A DNA stretch of 43,192 nucleotides from the NCBI GenBank assembly GCA_017964325.1, contig JAGCSE010000110.1, positions 1-43,192 on the forward strand, written 5' to 3'. Source of the DNA: Victivallales bacterium. Lineage in GTDB: Bacteria; Verrucomicrobiota; Lentisphaeria; Oligosphaerales; Oligosphaeraceae. Made by a program: the position numbers and the translations under genes. Below are positions 1 to 8,160 of the stretch, in pieces. Within the stretch, counting starts at the first letter, position 1. Every line of letters begins with the position of its first letter. The notes beneath the pieces were generated by a model that worked only from the letters and a program-made list of their open reading frames with translations, was not told the DNA's origin and did not search any database.

Positions 1-843
1 AACTGGAATAAAGATGATATCCTGAATCCGCCCGCGCTTCATTGGCAATTTCGGACGAATTTCGAAACGGAAGGCGTTCTTTCCTTCCTCCTTCACCAAA
101 TTGAAATTGAAATGCGGATTTTCCTTCGGCAGTTTCAGCTCGACATTCGGCATCTTGTCCAAATCACGGATGTTGATCGTCACCTGCCGCACCCAATTCA
201 CATCATATCCTTCGAATGTCCCAAGATCAATCTTCGCCGACGGCTCGACTTCCACGAGGCACGTCGCCTTCACCGTAATCGGAATGGTCATTTCACGGCA
301 TCCACGGCACTCCACGAACAACGCCCGTGGATACGTGCCCGACTGTGTGAACGAACTGCCATGCAGCATCGACTTGATGACGATCTTCTCCCCAGGCTTC
401 ACAACCTGCGGATCGGGGCTTTCCGTTATGGTCAGACAACTGCAACTGCTACGGACCCGCTTGAAGAAAACATCTTCCTGCGAACTGTTTACAACTTCAA
501 ACTCCAACAGTTTCTCCGTGATTTCCGTGACATCTTCCACGACCATCTTCTCCAGGCCGACCAATTTCAAAGGATTGTCCTTCAGTTTCTCTTCATCGAC
601 ATCCTCGTCATCGTCGGCCTCTTCCTCCGCATCGTGGGAATGAGGATGGTCATGCGCCTGCGCTGATTCCACTTCGACTTTCACCGTCTCCTTGGCAACC
701 GCAGCCGCAGGCTGTTCTTCAGCCTTTGTCGCAACCTGTTCCACCGCAGTTTGTTCGGGCTGTTTAGGAGCTTCATCCTTTTTACAGGACAAGAAGGCAA
801 CCGTACATGCAATTGCAAACCAATAGATGATAAACCGTCTCAT
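1..843 (-). CDS. DUF1573-like lipoprotein, 3' end outside the window
   Basis: The frame is open from the window edge to an ATG at 843, giving at least 281 residues; the C-terminus is missing. The N-terminus is a lipoprotein signal: Arg-Arg, a hydrophobic run, then a lipobox ending AFLSC with the Cys at residue 20. An acidic, low-complexity linker rich in Glu, Asp, His and Ala follows (about residues 22-90). From about residue 90 the fold looks like a DUF1573/ASH-type beta-sandwich, with the typical SSCSCL motif near residue 135. Such proteins are usually cell-surface or periplasmic Ig-like modules of unknown function. An AAGGAA ribosome-binding site lies about 8 bases before the ATG. It is upstream, on the other side of a short gap, from the large secreted protein that ends at 922; both lie on the minus strand. 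Function beyond an envelope lipoprotein is not assignable. Confidence 0.82.
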   Translation of the reverse strand, partial: MRRFIIYWFAIACTVAFLSCKKDEAPKQPEQTAVEQVATKAEEQPAAAVAKETVKVEVESAQAHDHPHSHDAEEEADDDEDVDEEKLKDNPLKLVGLEKMVVEDVTEITEKLLEFEVVNSSQEDVFFKRVRSSCSCLTITESPDPQVVKPGEKIVIKSMLHGSSFTQSGTYPRALFVECRGCREMTIPITVKATCLVEVEPSAKIDLGTFEGYDVNWVRQVTINIRDLDKMPNVELKLPKENPHFNFNLVKEEGKNAFRFEIRPKLPMKRGRIQDIIFIPV

Positions 844-894
844 GCCATTCCTTAATATCATTAGATTGTCACTGTTAGAAGCTCTAGAACTGCC

Positions 895-908
895 TTTTAG
901 CTTTTAGC
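895..908. repeat. Two copies of heptamer TTTTAGC
   Basis: Two perfect tandem copies of a 7-base unit lie 13 bases downstream of the stop codon of the minus-strand gene at 922-3816. On its own it is trivial; it is listed because longer period-7 arrays occupy the same position after other genes. Confidence 0.6.
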
Positions 909-921
909 TCCACAAAGCGGC

Positions 922-3816
922 TCACTCCGCTTTCCGTATATACCACCAGCCGGCTTCGCCAACCGTTTTGTCTTCCATTGGGACGAATTTCTTTTCCTTC
1001 GCATCCCAAATCCATCTCGCTTCGCAATTTTCAACGCCAGGATCAGCCCCGAAATACCATTTTCCCCCCATGCCTTGAAGCGCCTCTTCAATCATCTTGG
1101 CTTCATCCACCGATGTATCCTTAATACCAGTCAAAGGATTCTGACCGCCTTCCTTCACAAAAAACCAATAGGCGCTTCCCTTCTTGAGCTGGCCTTCGCT
1201 CTTGACATAACTGTTTCCGTCCGACGTGTAGATATTTCCCGCGTTCGTTGTCTGGAATTCCTGCTCAGACTCTTCATTAACCTTCATGTCCCATGGAATG
1301 GCCATCAGGTTCCAACCGCCACGCGTACCCGTGTTCACCATCCGCTTTTCATTGATCGTAAACGTGACCGTGAATTCATCGCCGCGGATGATCTGCTTCT
1401 TGCCAGCGTCCTTTCTCATGAAGAACAACAACTTGGCAGAAGTCTCCGTCGATGCTACCGCCGTTCCGGAAACCACGACATCATAGCCTCTTTCCCCTTC
1501 CGCATGCTGACGGATGTCAATGTCAATGCCTTCAGGTACTTCCCCTTCGATCAATTCCCAGAAAATCTCGTTGCCGGCATACGCTTCCGGCACGGAAATG
1601 CAATTCTCCACGACTTTCTTCTGAGATTCCTCCGGCTCATCTGCCGCAAAGGTCTCGTATGAAATCGTGTCGTCGCCGACATACGATGGGATGTTGACAT
1701 TCCGGATATGGATGGTGGCCGTCGCTTTGTCAGCCGGCACTTCCACACCATCAGTTGACGTGGACAATGATACAGTTACTGTCTTTTCTTTTTCACCAGG
1801 CTCCCAGAAAGACTCTTTCTCCGTATCTCCCAGCATGACTTTCACAGTCTTTGTCTTTGGATAGTCGTTGTTGTTCGTATTCTCTCTGGCCGTCCAATCC
1901 ACGTTTGTGCTGGAAGATTTCCAGCCACGTGCATCAAGGAAGAACACCTCTCGATTGAATGCCGTAGTACTATCATCCAATGTCAATGAAGCTGTTATCG
2001 CCCCAGACTTGTAGCTCAGCTTGTTCAAATCCACGGCAATTTCGAGGGAATCCGCATCCGCCATGACCGTGTAGTCGGACGCCGCGAATTGCACCGTGTA
2101 GTTCGCCACTTTGATCTCCGAAGTCAACATATAACTGAACGGACTGGCCGTGCTCGTCTCCAGCTTCACATACATCTTCGTGCCTTTCGCAGGAACCGTG
2201 TAACTGATGGAAGTGCCATCCATGGTGGTGGCGACGGCCTTGCCGTCCGCGTCCGTCACGGTCATGGTGACCGCCGCTGCGTTGTCGCCGCCGACGGTGA
2301 ACGTCCACTTCTGGTTGTCAGCCGTCGATGTAAACTCATACCAGTCAACGATGTCCACGCCGCCAAGCATCACTCCACTCAATGTACCGACAGTCAAGAC
2401 GCCATCCGTTGTGGCATACTCGTTGTTCTCAGGCTCATAGTCGTCGTCTTCCAACTTCTTGTATTGAGCGAAACGATCAACGTCCGTAGCGTCGTTTCCT
2501 GAAACGCGTCCCATTTCCACGTCTGCATTGTTCTTCTTGACAATGTAAACCAACTCGGGCTTGGTGGTTGGTGCCAATCCACCTTGCGCGCTCGTCAGGA
2601 CATACCATGTGGCACCGCCGTATGTATTCGTGAAGGTACTCGTCTGCACGGCTTTCGCCAAATCCAGCGTATCTTCATCCCAGATGTCATCGTCGATGAA
2701 CGCAACAACGGCGGGACGCCGTGTCCCGAACGTACGGCCCCATGCCGCAGTACCAGCCGCTTGATTGGGATTCAGAAGATGGTTGCCAGAAGGCAATGTC
2801 ACATAGTCCGTCGAAAAAGTCACCTTCGGGCTGGTGGCTTCGCTATAGACTTTCACTAGCATGAGTCCCGACTGCGTCGCCGTCCATGTTACCGTCTCAT
2901 TCCAAACAACATCCTGCGACCCCATAAGCGGCGTCTTCTTGTCATAGTTCGGCTTGTCAGCCGTACCCGTATTCGCGTAGATGCCGACCTTTACGGCGGA
3001 ACTACCCGTACCCTTTTGGAACTTGAAATTGTATGTCTTGCCGGACACGGCATTGAAACTGAACCACACCGACTTCTTGTCCGACGTAATGCTTTGGGAA
3101 TCTGCGCTGTCCTTTGTGAAATCCGCCATGTTCAACGCAACCACATCACTAATCTCGTCGCTTGTGTCATCCGGTTCAGGATCCAATTCCAACCCATATG
3201 TCTCCCTGCCGTCTGCAAAATATGACTCGTATAGATTCTTGAAGCTTTCAAACGAATTCTCCATCTTCACACCGTTGATTCTGGAACCGGTCGAATAATA
3301 GCTCGCCCCGATGCAATCGACTCTGGACGTATTGAGAATAAATTGCTTGTTATCATTCTCGCAGTCCGCGTCGTCCTTTACATGGAAAAGGGCAAAAACG
3401 GGATACGCACCCGTATATGTCATCGGATGCTGCTTCTTGAAATACGTGTACCAGTCCTGAATCTGCGACAGATTGATGTACAGCAGGATGATTTTCTTCT
3501 CTTTCGCGTATGTAGCCCACGGATGCTTGCTGCTGTATAAGGGACAAGAAGTACCGGTACATTTGCTTCCACCATCGCACAACGCGCCCTGCCACAAGGC
3601 CTTGCAGTGCGAGCAGTCTGTTCCCGACCGCGTATAGAGCACCAGCATCGGCCGCTGGTCTGCTATTGCCGCCTTCTTGGCCTCATTGACAAGCTTCGCA
3701 TTGTTCGTCACGTCATACCATTCGCCATAATGCGTCCACTGATAGTCCTTGGAATATGCCGCGCCCGCCAATAGCGCGACGATGACCGACAGCCACCACC
3801 TGATGTTTGATTTCAT
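922..3816 (-). CDS. Large secreted protein: thioredoxin-like domain, PPC-like domains, shared C-terminal domain
   Basis: 964 residues. The start at 3816 has an AAGGGAAG site upstream and a clear signal peptide (about residues 1-22). Residues 24-200 look like a thioredoxin-fold domain with C68-S-H-C71 after a hydrophobic strand, the usual place of a CxxC active site, plus extra cysteines in a short loop after it. About 365-455 may be a second thioredoxin-like unit without cysteines. Stretches near 225-350 and 465-585 resemble bacterial pre-peptidase C-terminal (PPC) beta domains. About 590-725 is Calx-beta-like. The last roughly 125 residues begin with a GGWNLMAIP segment and carry spaced aromatic and Gly residues like the end of the protein encoded at 8161-10137. 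Likely exported. A disulfide or redox role is suggested only by the CxxC; the rest may serve binding or anchoring. No family name is assigned with certainty. Confidence 0.85.
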   Translation of the reverse strand: MKSNIRWWLSVIVALLAGAAYSKDYQWTHYGEWYDVTNNAKLVNEAKKAAIADQRPMLVLYTRSGTDCSHCKALWQGALCDGGSKCTGTSCPLYSSKHPWATYAKEKKIILLYINLSQIQDWYTYFKKQHPMTYTGAYPVFALFHVKDDADCENDNKQFILNTSRVDCIGASYYSTGSRINGVKMENSFESFKNLYESYFADGRETYGLELDPEPDDTSDEISDVVALNMADFTKDSADSQSITSDKKSVWFSFNAVSGKTYNFKFQKGTGSSAVKVGIYANTGTADKPNYDKKTPLMGSQDVVWNETVTWTATQSGLMLVKVYSEATSPKVTFSTDYVTLPSGNHLLNPNQAAGTAAWGRTFGTRRPAVVAFIDDDIWDEDTLDLAKAVQTSTFTNTYGGATWYVLTSAQGGLAPTTKPELVYIVKKNNADVEMGRVSGNDATDVDRFAQYKKLEDDDYEPENNEYATTDGVLTVGTLSGVMLGGVDIVDWYEFTSTADNQKWTFTVGGDNAAAVTMTVTDADGKAVATTMDGTSISYTVPAKGTKMYVKLETSTASPFSYMLTSEIKVANYTVQFAASDYTVMADADSLEIAVDLNKLSYKSGAITASLTLDDSTTAFNREVFFLDARGWKSSSTNVDWTARENTNNNDYPKTKTVKVMLGDTEKESFWEPGEKEKTVTVSLSTSTDGVEVPADKATATIHIRNVNIPSYVGDDTISYETFAADEPEESQKKVVENCISVPEAYAGNEIFWELIEGEVPEGIDIDIRQHAEGERGYDVVVSGTAVASTETSAKLLFFMRKDAGKKQIIRGDEFTVTFTINEKRMVNTGTRGGWNLMAIPWDMKVNEESEQEFQTTNAGNIYTSDGNSYVKSEGQLKKGSAYWFFVKEGGQNPLTGIKDTSVDEAKMIEEALQGMGGKWYFGADPGVENCEARWIWDAKEKKFVPMEDKTVGEAGWWYIRKAE

Positions 3817-3891
3817 GTGTCTTCCCTTTTAATGATGTGTTTTATTTCTTACTATTATAATTTTTTATTTTTTTACCATTTGACGTTTTAT

Positions 3892-3940
3892 ATTTTGCAT
3901 TCAGCTATTGTCGTTTGCATTTTGCATCTAGCATTTCAGC
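3892..3940. repeat. Imperfect period-7 array ending at a stop codon
   Basis: Units read attttgc, attcagc, tattgtc, a 6-base unit, attttgc, atctagc, and a last 8-base unit. The array ends on the base before the stop codon (3941-3943) of the minus-strand PPIase gene. The GC step recurs every 7 bases with one slip. Confidence 0.6.
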
Positions 3941-5008
3941 TTATTCCGCTTTTTCCTTCTTGTCTTCCATCAAGCCCTGCGGGAACAGCGGACATGAAAA
4001 ACGCGCCTTGGTCATCTGGGCCATCACAAAATCTTCCATGGTTTTCATCTTCTTGGTCGGGAGCAGTTTTTCACGCAGTTTTTCAGTAGGCAACTCATCG
4101 TCCACAGGATATTTCGGCAGGATAATCTGGGCAATCTGAACACGTTCTTCGCCACCTTCCTTCTTTGGCGGAAGCACTTTCAATACACGTAACGCACGAA
4201 ACGCAGTGCCGCTCTCCAGAATACCGCTGGTCTCTCCCGCCTTCAGGTCAAACTCGTCCGTTTCGCAGGCTGCGGCTACAAAGCTTCGCGGGAAATCGCC
4301 TTCAATGACACCGCCATCCTCAGCCTCCTTTCCTTCGGAATATTCCCTCGCCAAATCGGCAAAGCCCTTATCCGTTTTCGCCTCTGGCTTCGCAAGAAGC
4401 TCCTTCAATGTCTTCCTCATCTGCTTGTTAAATGCTTCAACGGCCATGTTACCCGCCTTGATCCGATTCAATTCCGCCTCGACTTCCTCGTCCGTCACCT
4501 TCACGTTCTCCACCAATTTCGTTTGCAATTTCGCAATCAACAGAACGTCTTCCAAACTCGGATTGAACAATCCTTTCCCCTCCTTCGGGTAACGCGCCAA
4601 TATCTTCTCGATTTCAGCATCGGAAACATTATTCTCCTTCAATGGCTTCTTGATGCCGTCCAAATAATACGCACGTTCTGCATCGCTAAGCACATATCCC
4701 TGCTCCTTCGCAATATGCAGGGCAACCGCATTCTTGGACATCCGTTGCACATACGACTGAATCGGCGCAGGCATGAACGTGCCGTCCGCACGCTTCTCCA
4801 GCGGAACTCCGTCCCGCTTCATATAATCCTGCAATTCAGCCCATGTCAAATCCTCTCCATATATACTCAGGGCGACATCGCCTGGCGATAATTTCGCCAT
4901 TATCGTCTGACGTTGAGGCTTGTCGCTCTTCTCATCCTGTCCAATAAGCGCATACGCACCGAACAGAAGGAAAAACATCGCCAAATACCATGCTGTCGTA
5001 TTTTTCAT
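3941..5008 (-). CDS. Membrane-anchored or exported parvulin/SurA-type peptidyl-prolyl isomerase
   Basis: 355 residues with an N-terminal hydrophobic segment (about 6-22), a signal anchor or signal peptide. The start at 5008 is preceded by AAGGAT. The middle (about 60-200) is helical and resembles the SurA N-terminal/linker chaperone region. About 215-290 fits a PpiC/parvulin rotamase domain: a Lys-rich helix, then AREYSEG, DGG, the ETDEF and LKAGETSG segments, and a final RVLKVLPP strand. This pattern is typical of periplasmic folding factors acting on outer-membrane or secreted proteins. Its neighbours on both sides are secreted or envelope proteins, which fits. It lacks the usual second parvulin domain of E. 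coli SurA. The 219-base upstream gap contains a perfect inverted repeat (5059-5083) that could be an operator. Confidence 0.85.
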   Translation of the reverse strand: MKNTTAWYLAMFFLLFGAYALIGQDEKSDKPQRQTIMAKLSPGDVALSIYGEDLTWAELQDYMKRDGVPLEKRADGTFMPAPIQSYVQRMSKNAVALHIAKEQGYVLSDAERAYYLDGIKKPLKENNVSDAEIEKILARYPKEGKGLFNPSLEDVLLIAKLQTKLVENVKVTDEEVEAELNRIKAGNMAVEAFNKQMRKTLKELLAKPEAKTDKGFADLAREYSEGKEAEDGGVIEGDFPRSFVAAACETDEFDLKAGETSGILESGTAFRALRVLKVLPPKKEGGEERVQIAQIILPKYPVDDELPTEKLREKLLPTKKMKTMEDFVMAQMTKARFSCPLFPQGLMEDKKEKAE

Positions 5009-5058
5009 CGTCTATCCTTATAAATAATCTTTATTTGCATAAAATACACATTCTAGAC

Positions 5059-5083
5059 TATAACGAATATACATTTCGTTATA
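5059..5083. promoter_or_regulatory. Perfect 9-bp inverted repeat upstream of the PPIase gene
   Basis: TATAACGAA, a 7-base spacer, then TTCGTTATA. It sits about 50 bases before the start at 5008, where an operator or leader hairpin would lie. It is AT-rich, there is no U-run after it, and no good -35/-10 pair could be fixed, so its role is open. Confidence 0.45.
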
Positions 5084-5181
5084 TTGACACATTCCATAGT
5101 CGTGAGTTGCATTCACGGCTATATTCCTGCCACTACTATGCGGTTCCATGGATTTTTGCAATCTTACCGTAGGTTGCATTC

Positions 5182-5230
5182 GCACCTTCGGCACTCGCAC
5201 CATCCACTAGCCACTGGCTACTAATCACTA
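5182..5230. repeat. Seven-unit imperfect period-7 array overlapping a stop codon
   Basis: Units: gcacctt, cggcact, cgcacca, tccacta, gccactg, gctacta, atcacta. Period 7 holds without a slip for 49 bases. The last three bases (5228-5230) are the stop codon of the minus-strand gene 5228-5995, so the array starts exactly at that stop when read on the minus strand. Confidence 0.7.
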
Positions 5231-5995
5231 CTTCTCTTCCTCATCATATTGCTTCAGCCACTTTTCCATAGCTATCCGCGAATCGATGGATTCATCGCCG
5301 TTCGTAACAAACTCGATGTATTCCTTCGTCATATTCACCAAATCCGTGCGCTCCTCCTTCTGGGCCTTCTCCTGCAAATCCATATACAGATTCAAGCTGT
5401 CATGGATGTCCAGATTGCTCAGCAACAGGAACAACCCCTCCAAGTCGTTTTCATCCTTGCACGCCATGATGACATCTTCAATCATCGGATACAAGTCACT
5501 GTAGCCCTCCTCTTCGTCAATGGATTCCAAAGACTGGCGAAACGCCTCCATCGCCTCCTTGGCAATATCTTCGTCATTGTCTGAAAGCATTTCCCGACAA
5601 GCCAAAGCAGAACGCTTACCTCCTATCCAGCGGAACGTATCCACTGCCCTTGATTTCAATTCCTTGGAATGAGATTTGGAAAACGTTTTCGCCAACTCGA
5701 AGGCTCCGTCTTCATCGTCTTCATCCAGCAGATCCTGCATTCCCTTCAACAAATCCTCGACATCCGCGTCATTCGATTTCACCTGCCGTTGAAGATTCGC
5801 CACACGTTCACTGACTGCCTTTTCATCCACCTGTTGTACGGCTTCCTTGTCTATACCTTGTCCTGCGCCACCATCTGTCGGAGTCTGGATGTCTTTATCC
5901 CCTTCTTCTCCACCTGAAGGTAGCAAATACCATCCAATAACAACCATGACAACCAATCCCACCACGGCCGCCATTATCTTTTGTTTCATATTCAT
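5228..5995 (-). CDS. Single-pass membrane protein with an acidic helical-repeat (HEAT-like) domain
   Basis: 255 residues. MNMKQK is followed by one hydrophobic segment (about 7-26), then a linker rich in Gly, Asp, Gln and Thr, then an acidic, all-helical region to the end. The segments around 110-160 (WIGGKRSALACREML, then a DNDEDIAKEAMEAF run) look like HEAT-repeat helices. No catalytic motif is visible. The topology suggests a short cytoplasmic tail and a periplasmic helical scaffold. GGGAAA lies before the ATG at 5995; an in-frame second ATG two codons later is also possible. The gene is probably transcribed separately from the PPIase gene downstream, because 219 bases separate them. Function unknown. 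Confidence 0.78.
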   Translation of the reverse strand: MNMKQKIMAAVVGLVVMVVIGWYLLPSGGEEGDKDIQTPTDGGAGQGIDKEAVQQVDEKAVSERVANLQRQVKSNDADVEDLLKGMQDLLDEDDEDGAFELAKTFSKSHSKELKSRAVDTFRWIGGKRSALACREMLSDNDEDIAKEAMEAFRQSLESIDEEEGYSDLYPMIEDVIMACKDENDLEGLFLLLSNLDIHDSLNLYMDLQEKAQKEERTDLVNMTKEYIEFVTNGDESIDSRIAMEKWLKQYDEEEK

Positions 5996-6022
5996 GTTCG
6001 ATTTCCCATATTAATGACTAAA

Positions 6023-6057
6023 CGACAACACAAAAAACATAATAATGATTGTTGTCG
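6023..6057. promoter_or_regulatory. Inverted repeat in the leader of the helical-repeat protein gene
   Basis: CGACAACA and TGTTGTCG, 8-bp arms 19 bases apart, 28 bases upstream of the start at 5995. Could be an operator or a chance palindrome. The rest of the gap 5996-6167 is AT-rich, with two copies of TTTTCTAGA and no convincing promoter. Confidence 0.3.
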
Positions 6058-6167
6058 CTTTAGACATAATATAATGCCTGTTGTTCCCCCATAAAATATC
6101 CTACAGTCAAAATAATGACGAAAATTGTAGATTTTCTAGACATCCTGGTCTTTTCTAGAACTCTATC

Positions 6168-6209
6168 AAAAAAAAAGCGGGGAGCATATCCGTGGATATG
6201 CTCCCCGCT
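6168..6209 (-). terminator. Strong rho-independent terminator
   Basis: Read on the minus strand: a perfect 16-bp stem (6176-6191 with 6194-6209, GC-rich at the base) closed by a 2-base loop in this notation (a few pairs would open in practice), followed directly by a run of nine T. It lies 33 bases after the stop of the gene 6243-7550. Confidence 0.93.
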
Positions 6210-6242
6210 GTGGCCTTTTAATGACCTGCTAATTCATCTGAA

Positions 6243-7550
6243 TTAGTAGAGGTAGTCATCAACGCTGTCGAAGTAGATGAAATTGGCCTTCAGTTCGGTC
6301 TTGAACGTGTCGAACGGATAGCACTTCAACTTGTCGAGGATGCGGGCTTCAGCCGTCGCGAAGGAGGAACCATACTTCTTGGATTCGGACTGGTTCAGTT
6401 TGACGGACCAGTTACCAGCGACAGGGGCAACGTCCTTGTTGGAGGAGGTGGTGCCGTCGAAGCTGTCAGCCGCGAAGTAATAGCAGATATCCCACTGGGG
6501 CTGCTCGGAGCAGAAACCGATGACGTTGAACAAACCGGCGATCGTACCGGAAATCGTGTTCACAGCCGTGCAGGAGGTCGGGTCAACACTGACGGAACCG
6601 CAGAAACCGACGGAGGTGCTGCCCTTCGTGCCGGTGGTCGTGACTTTGCCGAAACCAGCGTGGCTGATGCTGCCCTGCTTGGTCTGGTAGCCGATCAAAC
6701 CATAGGTCAAACCGGTAGGCGTGCAGCAGAGGTCGATGGCCATGCCCTTGACAGGAGGATAGATGATGGAGGAGTCTTCGAGAACGACGAAGGGGTTGGA
6801 GGCGGTGCCGATGTAGGCGGGAACATCATAGGTCAGGACCATCCAAGCTTCCTTGACGGGCTTGGTGTGGGTCGGCAGACCGGCGTAACGGCTGATGATC
6901 ACGCTGTAGGAGTCTTCAAACCACTCTTTGCAGGTGCAGTACACACCAGCGCAGATGCTCTGGTCGTCTCTGGAGAAGGCCAACGCGGGGATACGGGCAC
7001 CAGCGCCCTTGCCGAAGCGGGCAGCGTCAACGTTGACGGGGAGCTTCCAGGTCAGCTTGCCGTTGATGGAACCGCTCTTCGTGCCGAAGACGGGCTTCAT
7101 CGGGTTGCTGTACAGCTTGTCAGCTTTGCGCTGGATGTAGATGTAGGCGTCTTCAACGACGGGGAGGTTGCCCTCTTCGTCTTCTTCGGCGTCTTCCAGA
7201 ACCCACTTGCCAACTTGGAAGGAATCATTGTAGAGGTCGCTCCAGGAGGGCATGAAATAAGCGCTGCCGAACTGTCTCCAGCTGCCACCGCAGGGTTTGC
7301 AGGCGGGCATCAGAACATAACCGGTCAACGTGTCGTTGGCGGTCGTGAAGCTGTCGAAATAACCAGTCCAGTAATTCGGGCAGCCAGCGTTTTTCGGAAT
7401 CTTGGCATCGAATTCATCGATCTTGTAGCTCAGCTTGGTGTACTGGGGATCGATGCGCTTGATGCTGACTTTGTAGTCATAAATCAGCCACTGCGCAGTC
7501 GCGGAGATTGCGAAGGCGCAAACCATCAAAACTGAAAATACTTTCTTCAT
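6243..7550 (-). CDS. Cys-rich secreted protein, probably abundant
   Basis: 435 residues from the ATG at 7550. This start is preferred over an in-frame ATG 11 codons upstream because GGAAGAAAA lies just before it and a signal peptide starts there (MKKVFSVLMVCAFAISATAQ). The mature part has about 14 Cys, including CKPC, CTC and CC groups, and many Tyr, Gly and Ser. No known domain was recognised. The codon choice is narrower than in neighbours (heavy use of ggc, aac, gtc, aag, ctg), as in highly expressed genes. It has an unusually long AT-rich upstream region and one of the strongest terminators in the window, so it is probably a monocistronic, high-level transcript. A structural surface or matrix protein stabilised by disulfides would fit, but this is inference. 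Confidence 0.85.
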   Translation of the reverse strand: MKKVFSVLMVCAFAISATAQWLIYDYKVSIKRIDPQYTKLSYKIDEFDAKIPKNAGCPNYWTGYFDSFTTANDTLTGYVLMPACKPCGGSWRQFGSAYFMPSWSDLYNDSFQVGKWVLEDAEEDEEGNLPVVEDAYIYIQRKADKLYSNPMKPVFGTKSGSINGKLTWKLPVNVDAARFGKGAGARIPALAFSRDDQSICAGVYCTCKEWFEDSYSVIISRYAGLPTHTKPVKEAWMVLTYDVPAYIGTASNPFVVLEDSSIIYPPVKGMAIDLCCTPTGLTYGLIGYQTKQGSISHAGFGKVTTTGTKGSTSVGFCGSVSVDPTSCTAVNTISGTIAGLFNVIGFCSEQPQWDICYYFAADSFDGTTSSNKDVAPVAGNWSVKLNQSESKKYGSSFATAEARILDKLKCYPFDTFKTELKANFIYFDSVDDYLY

Positions 7551-8018
7551 TTTTTCTTCCTTGTTTTGTTTTTCTCTTCTCACGGCCTCTATCTTGGCCG
7601 ATTGTTAAAAAACTCACATTTAACTTCAATTGACTAACGAAACTCTAAAAACCAATTTTATTTTGCTTCTCTGTCTGCCCTAGATTTCCTCCTTTGTGCT
7701 TTGCCAATCTTGGGTTGGCCTAAGATTGTTCAGTGGTTCCTATTAAGTTGAAATGATGATTAGTATGATAAAATAAATGCAATAATGGCATTGTCAATGC
7801 CACAAGGCAAATTTTTTCATCTTTTTTTCAAAAATCCCCGCCTGGATACAATCCAAGCTCATTTTGATTTTTACAGATAATTAATTTATACCTCATTTTA
7901 CGCAAAGCAAGCTATCAAACATATTTTTTTTGCAGAAAATCGCATTTTCTTTAAGTTTTTTTCCTTTCCAAGCCTTTTTTCATCTTGATAAGCCTCAAAA
8001 ACTCCGTTTTTCATGCTT
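7551..8018. other. Long AT-rich intergenic region upstream of the Cys-rich protein gene
   Basis: Together with the repeat block after it, this makes about 610 gene-free bases. It holds the ribosome-binding site of the downstream minus-strand gene, a 7-bp hairpin (7705-7711 with 7722-7728), and a perfect palindrome at 7787-7801. The stretch around 7800-8000 is strongly A/T with runs of T. No ORF with coding character was seen on either strand. It probably contains the promoter and a long 5' leader. Confidence 0.6.
7787..7801. promoter_or_regulatory. Perfect palindrome GGCATTG-N-CAATGCC
   Basis: A 15-base palindrome with 7-bp arms. On the minus strand it contains TTGACA, which could serve as a -35 box for the Cys-rich protein gene about 240 bases downstream; a weak TTTTAT lies 18 bases further. 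The overlap of a palindrome with a -35 box would suit repressor binding. No transcription start can be fixed from sequence. Confidence 0.4.
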
Positions 8019-8102
8019 GTCTAACCATCTTATCGTCTAATTGTCTCCCGTCTAATCGTCTATCGTCTCTACGCGTTTCACATCTCACGTCTCACCTCTC
8101 TT
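8019..8102. repeat. Degenerate 7-8 base periodic array (gtctaat / cacgtct type)
   Basis: About eleven units ending in tct, spaced 7 or 8 bases, run from the left edge; the last three (cacatct, cacgtct, cacctct) are a clean period of 7. It lies downstream of the minus-strand gene 8161-10137, after its terminator. Confidence 0.55.
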
Positions 8103-8104
8103 TC

Positions 8105-8123
8105 AAAAAAGCAATCAGATTGC
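8105..8123 (-). terminator. Rho-independent terminator after the chitobiase-C-like protein gene
   Basis: On the minus strand GCAAT, a 3-base loop, ATTGC, then six T. A second small hairpin, CCGCC-TTC-GGCGG, occupies 8148-8160 directly after the stop codon. Confidence 0.7.
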
Positions 8124-8160
8124 TTTTCCCTTGACCTTATTTGAGCTCCGCCGAAGGCGG

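Noticed and set aside
6660..7535. 291-codon plus-strand ORF opposite the Cys-rich protein gene
   Set aside because: Antisense shadow of a gene with strong codon bias; no start signal, signal peptide or recognisable motif.
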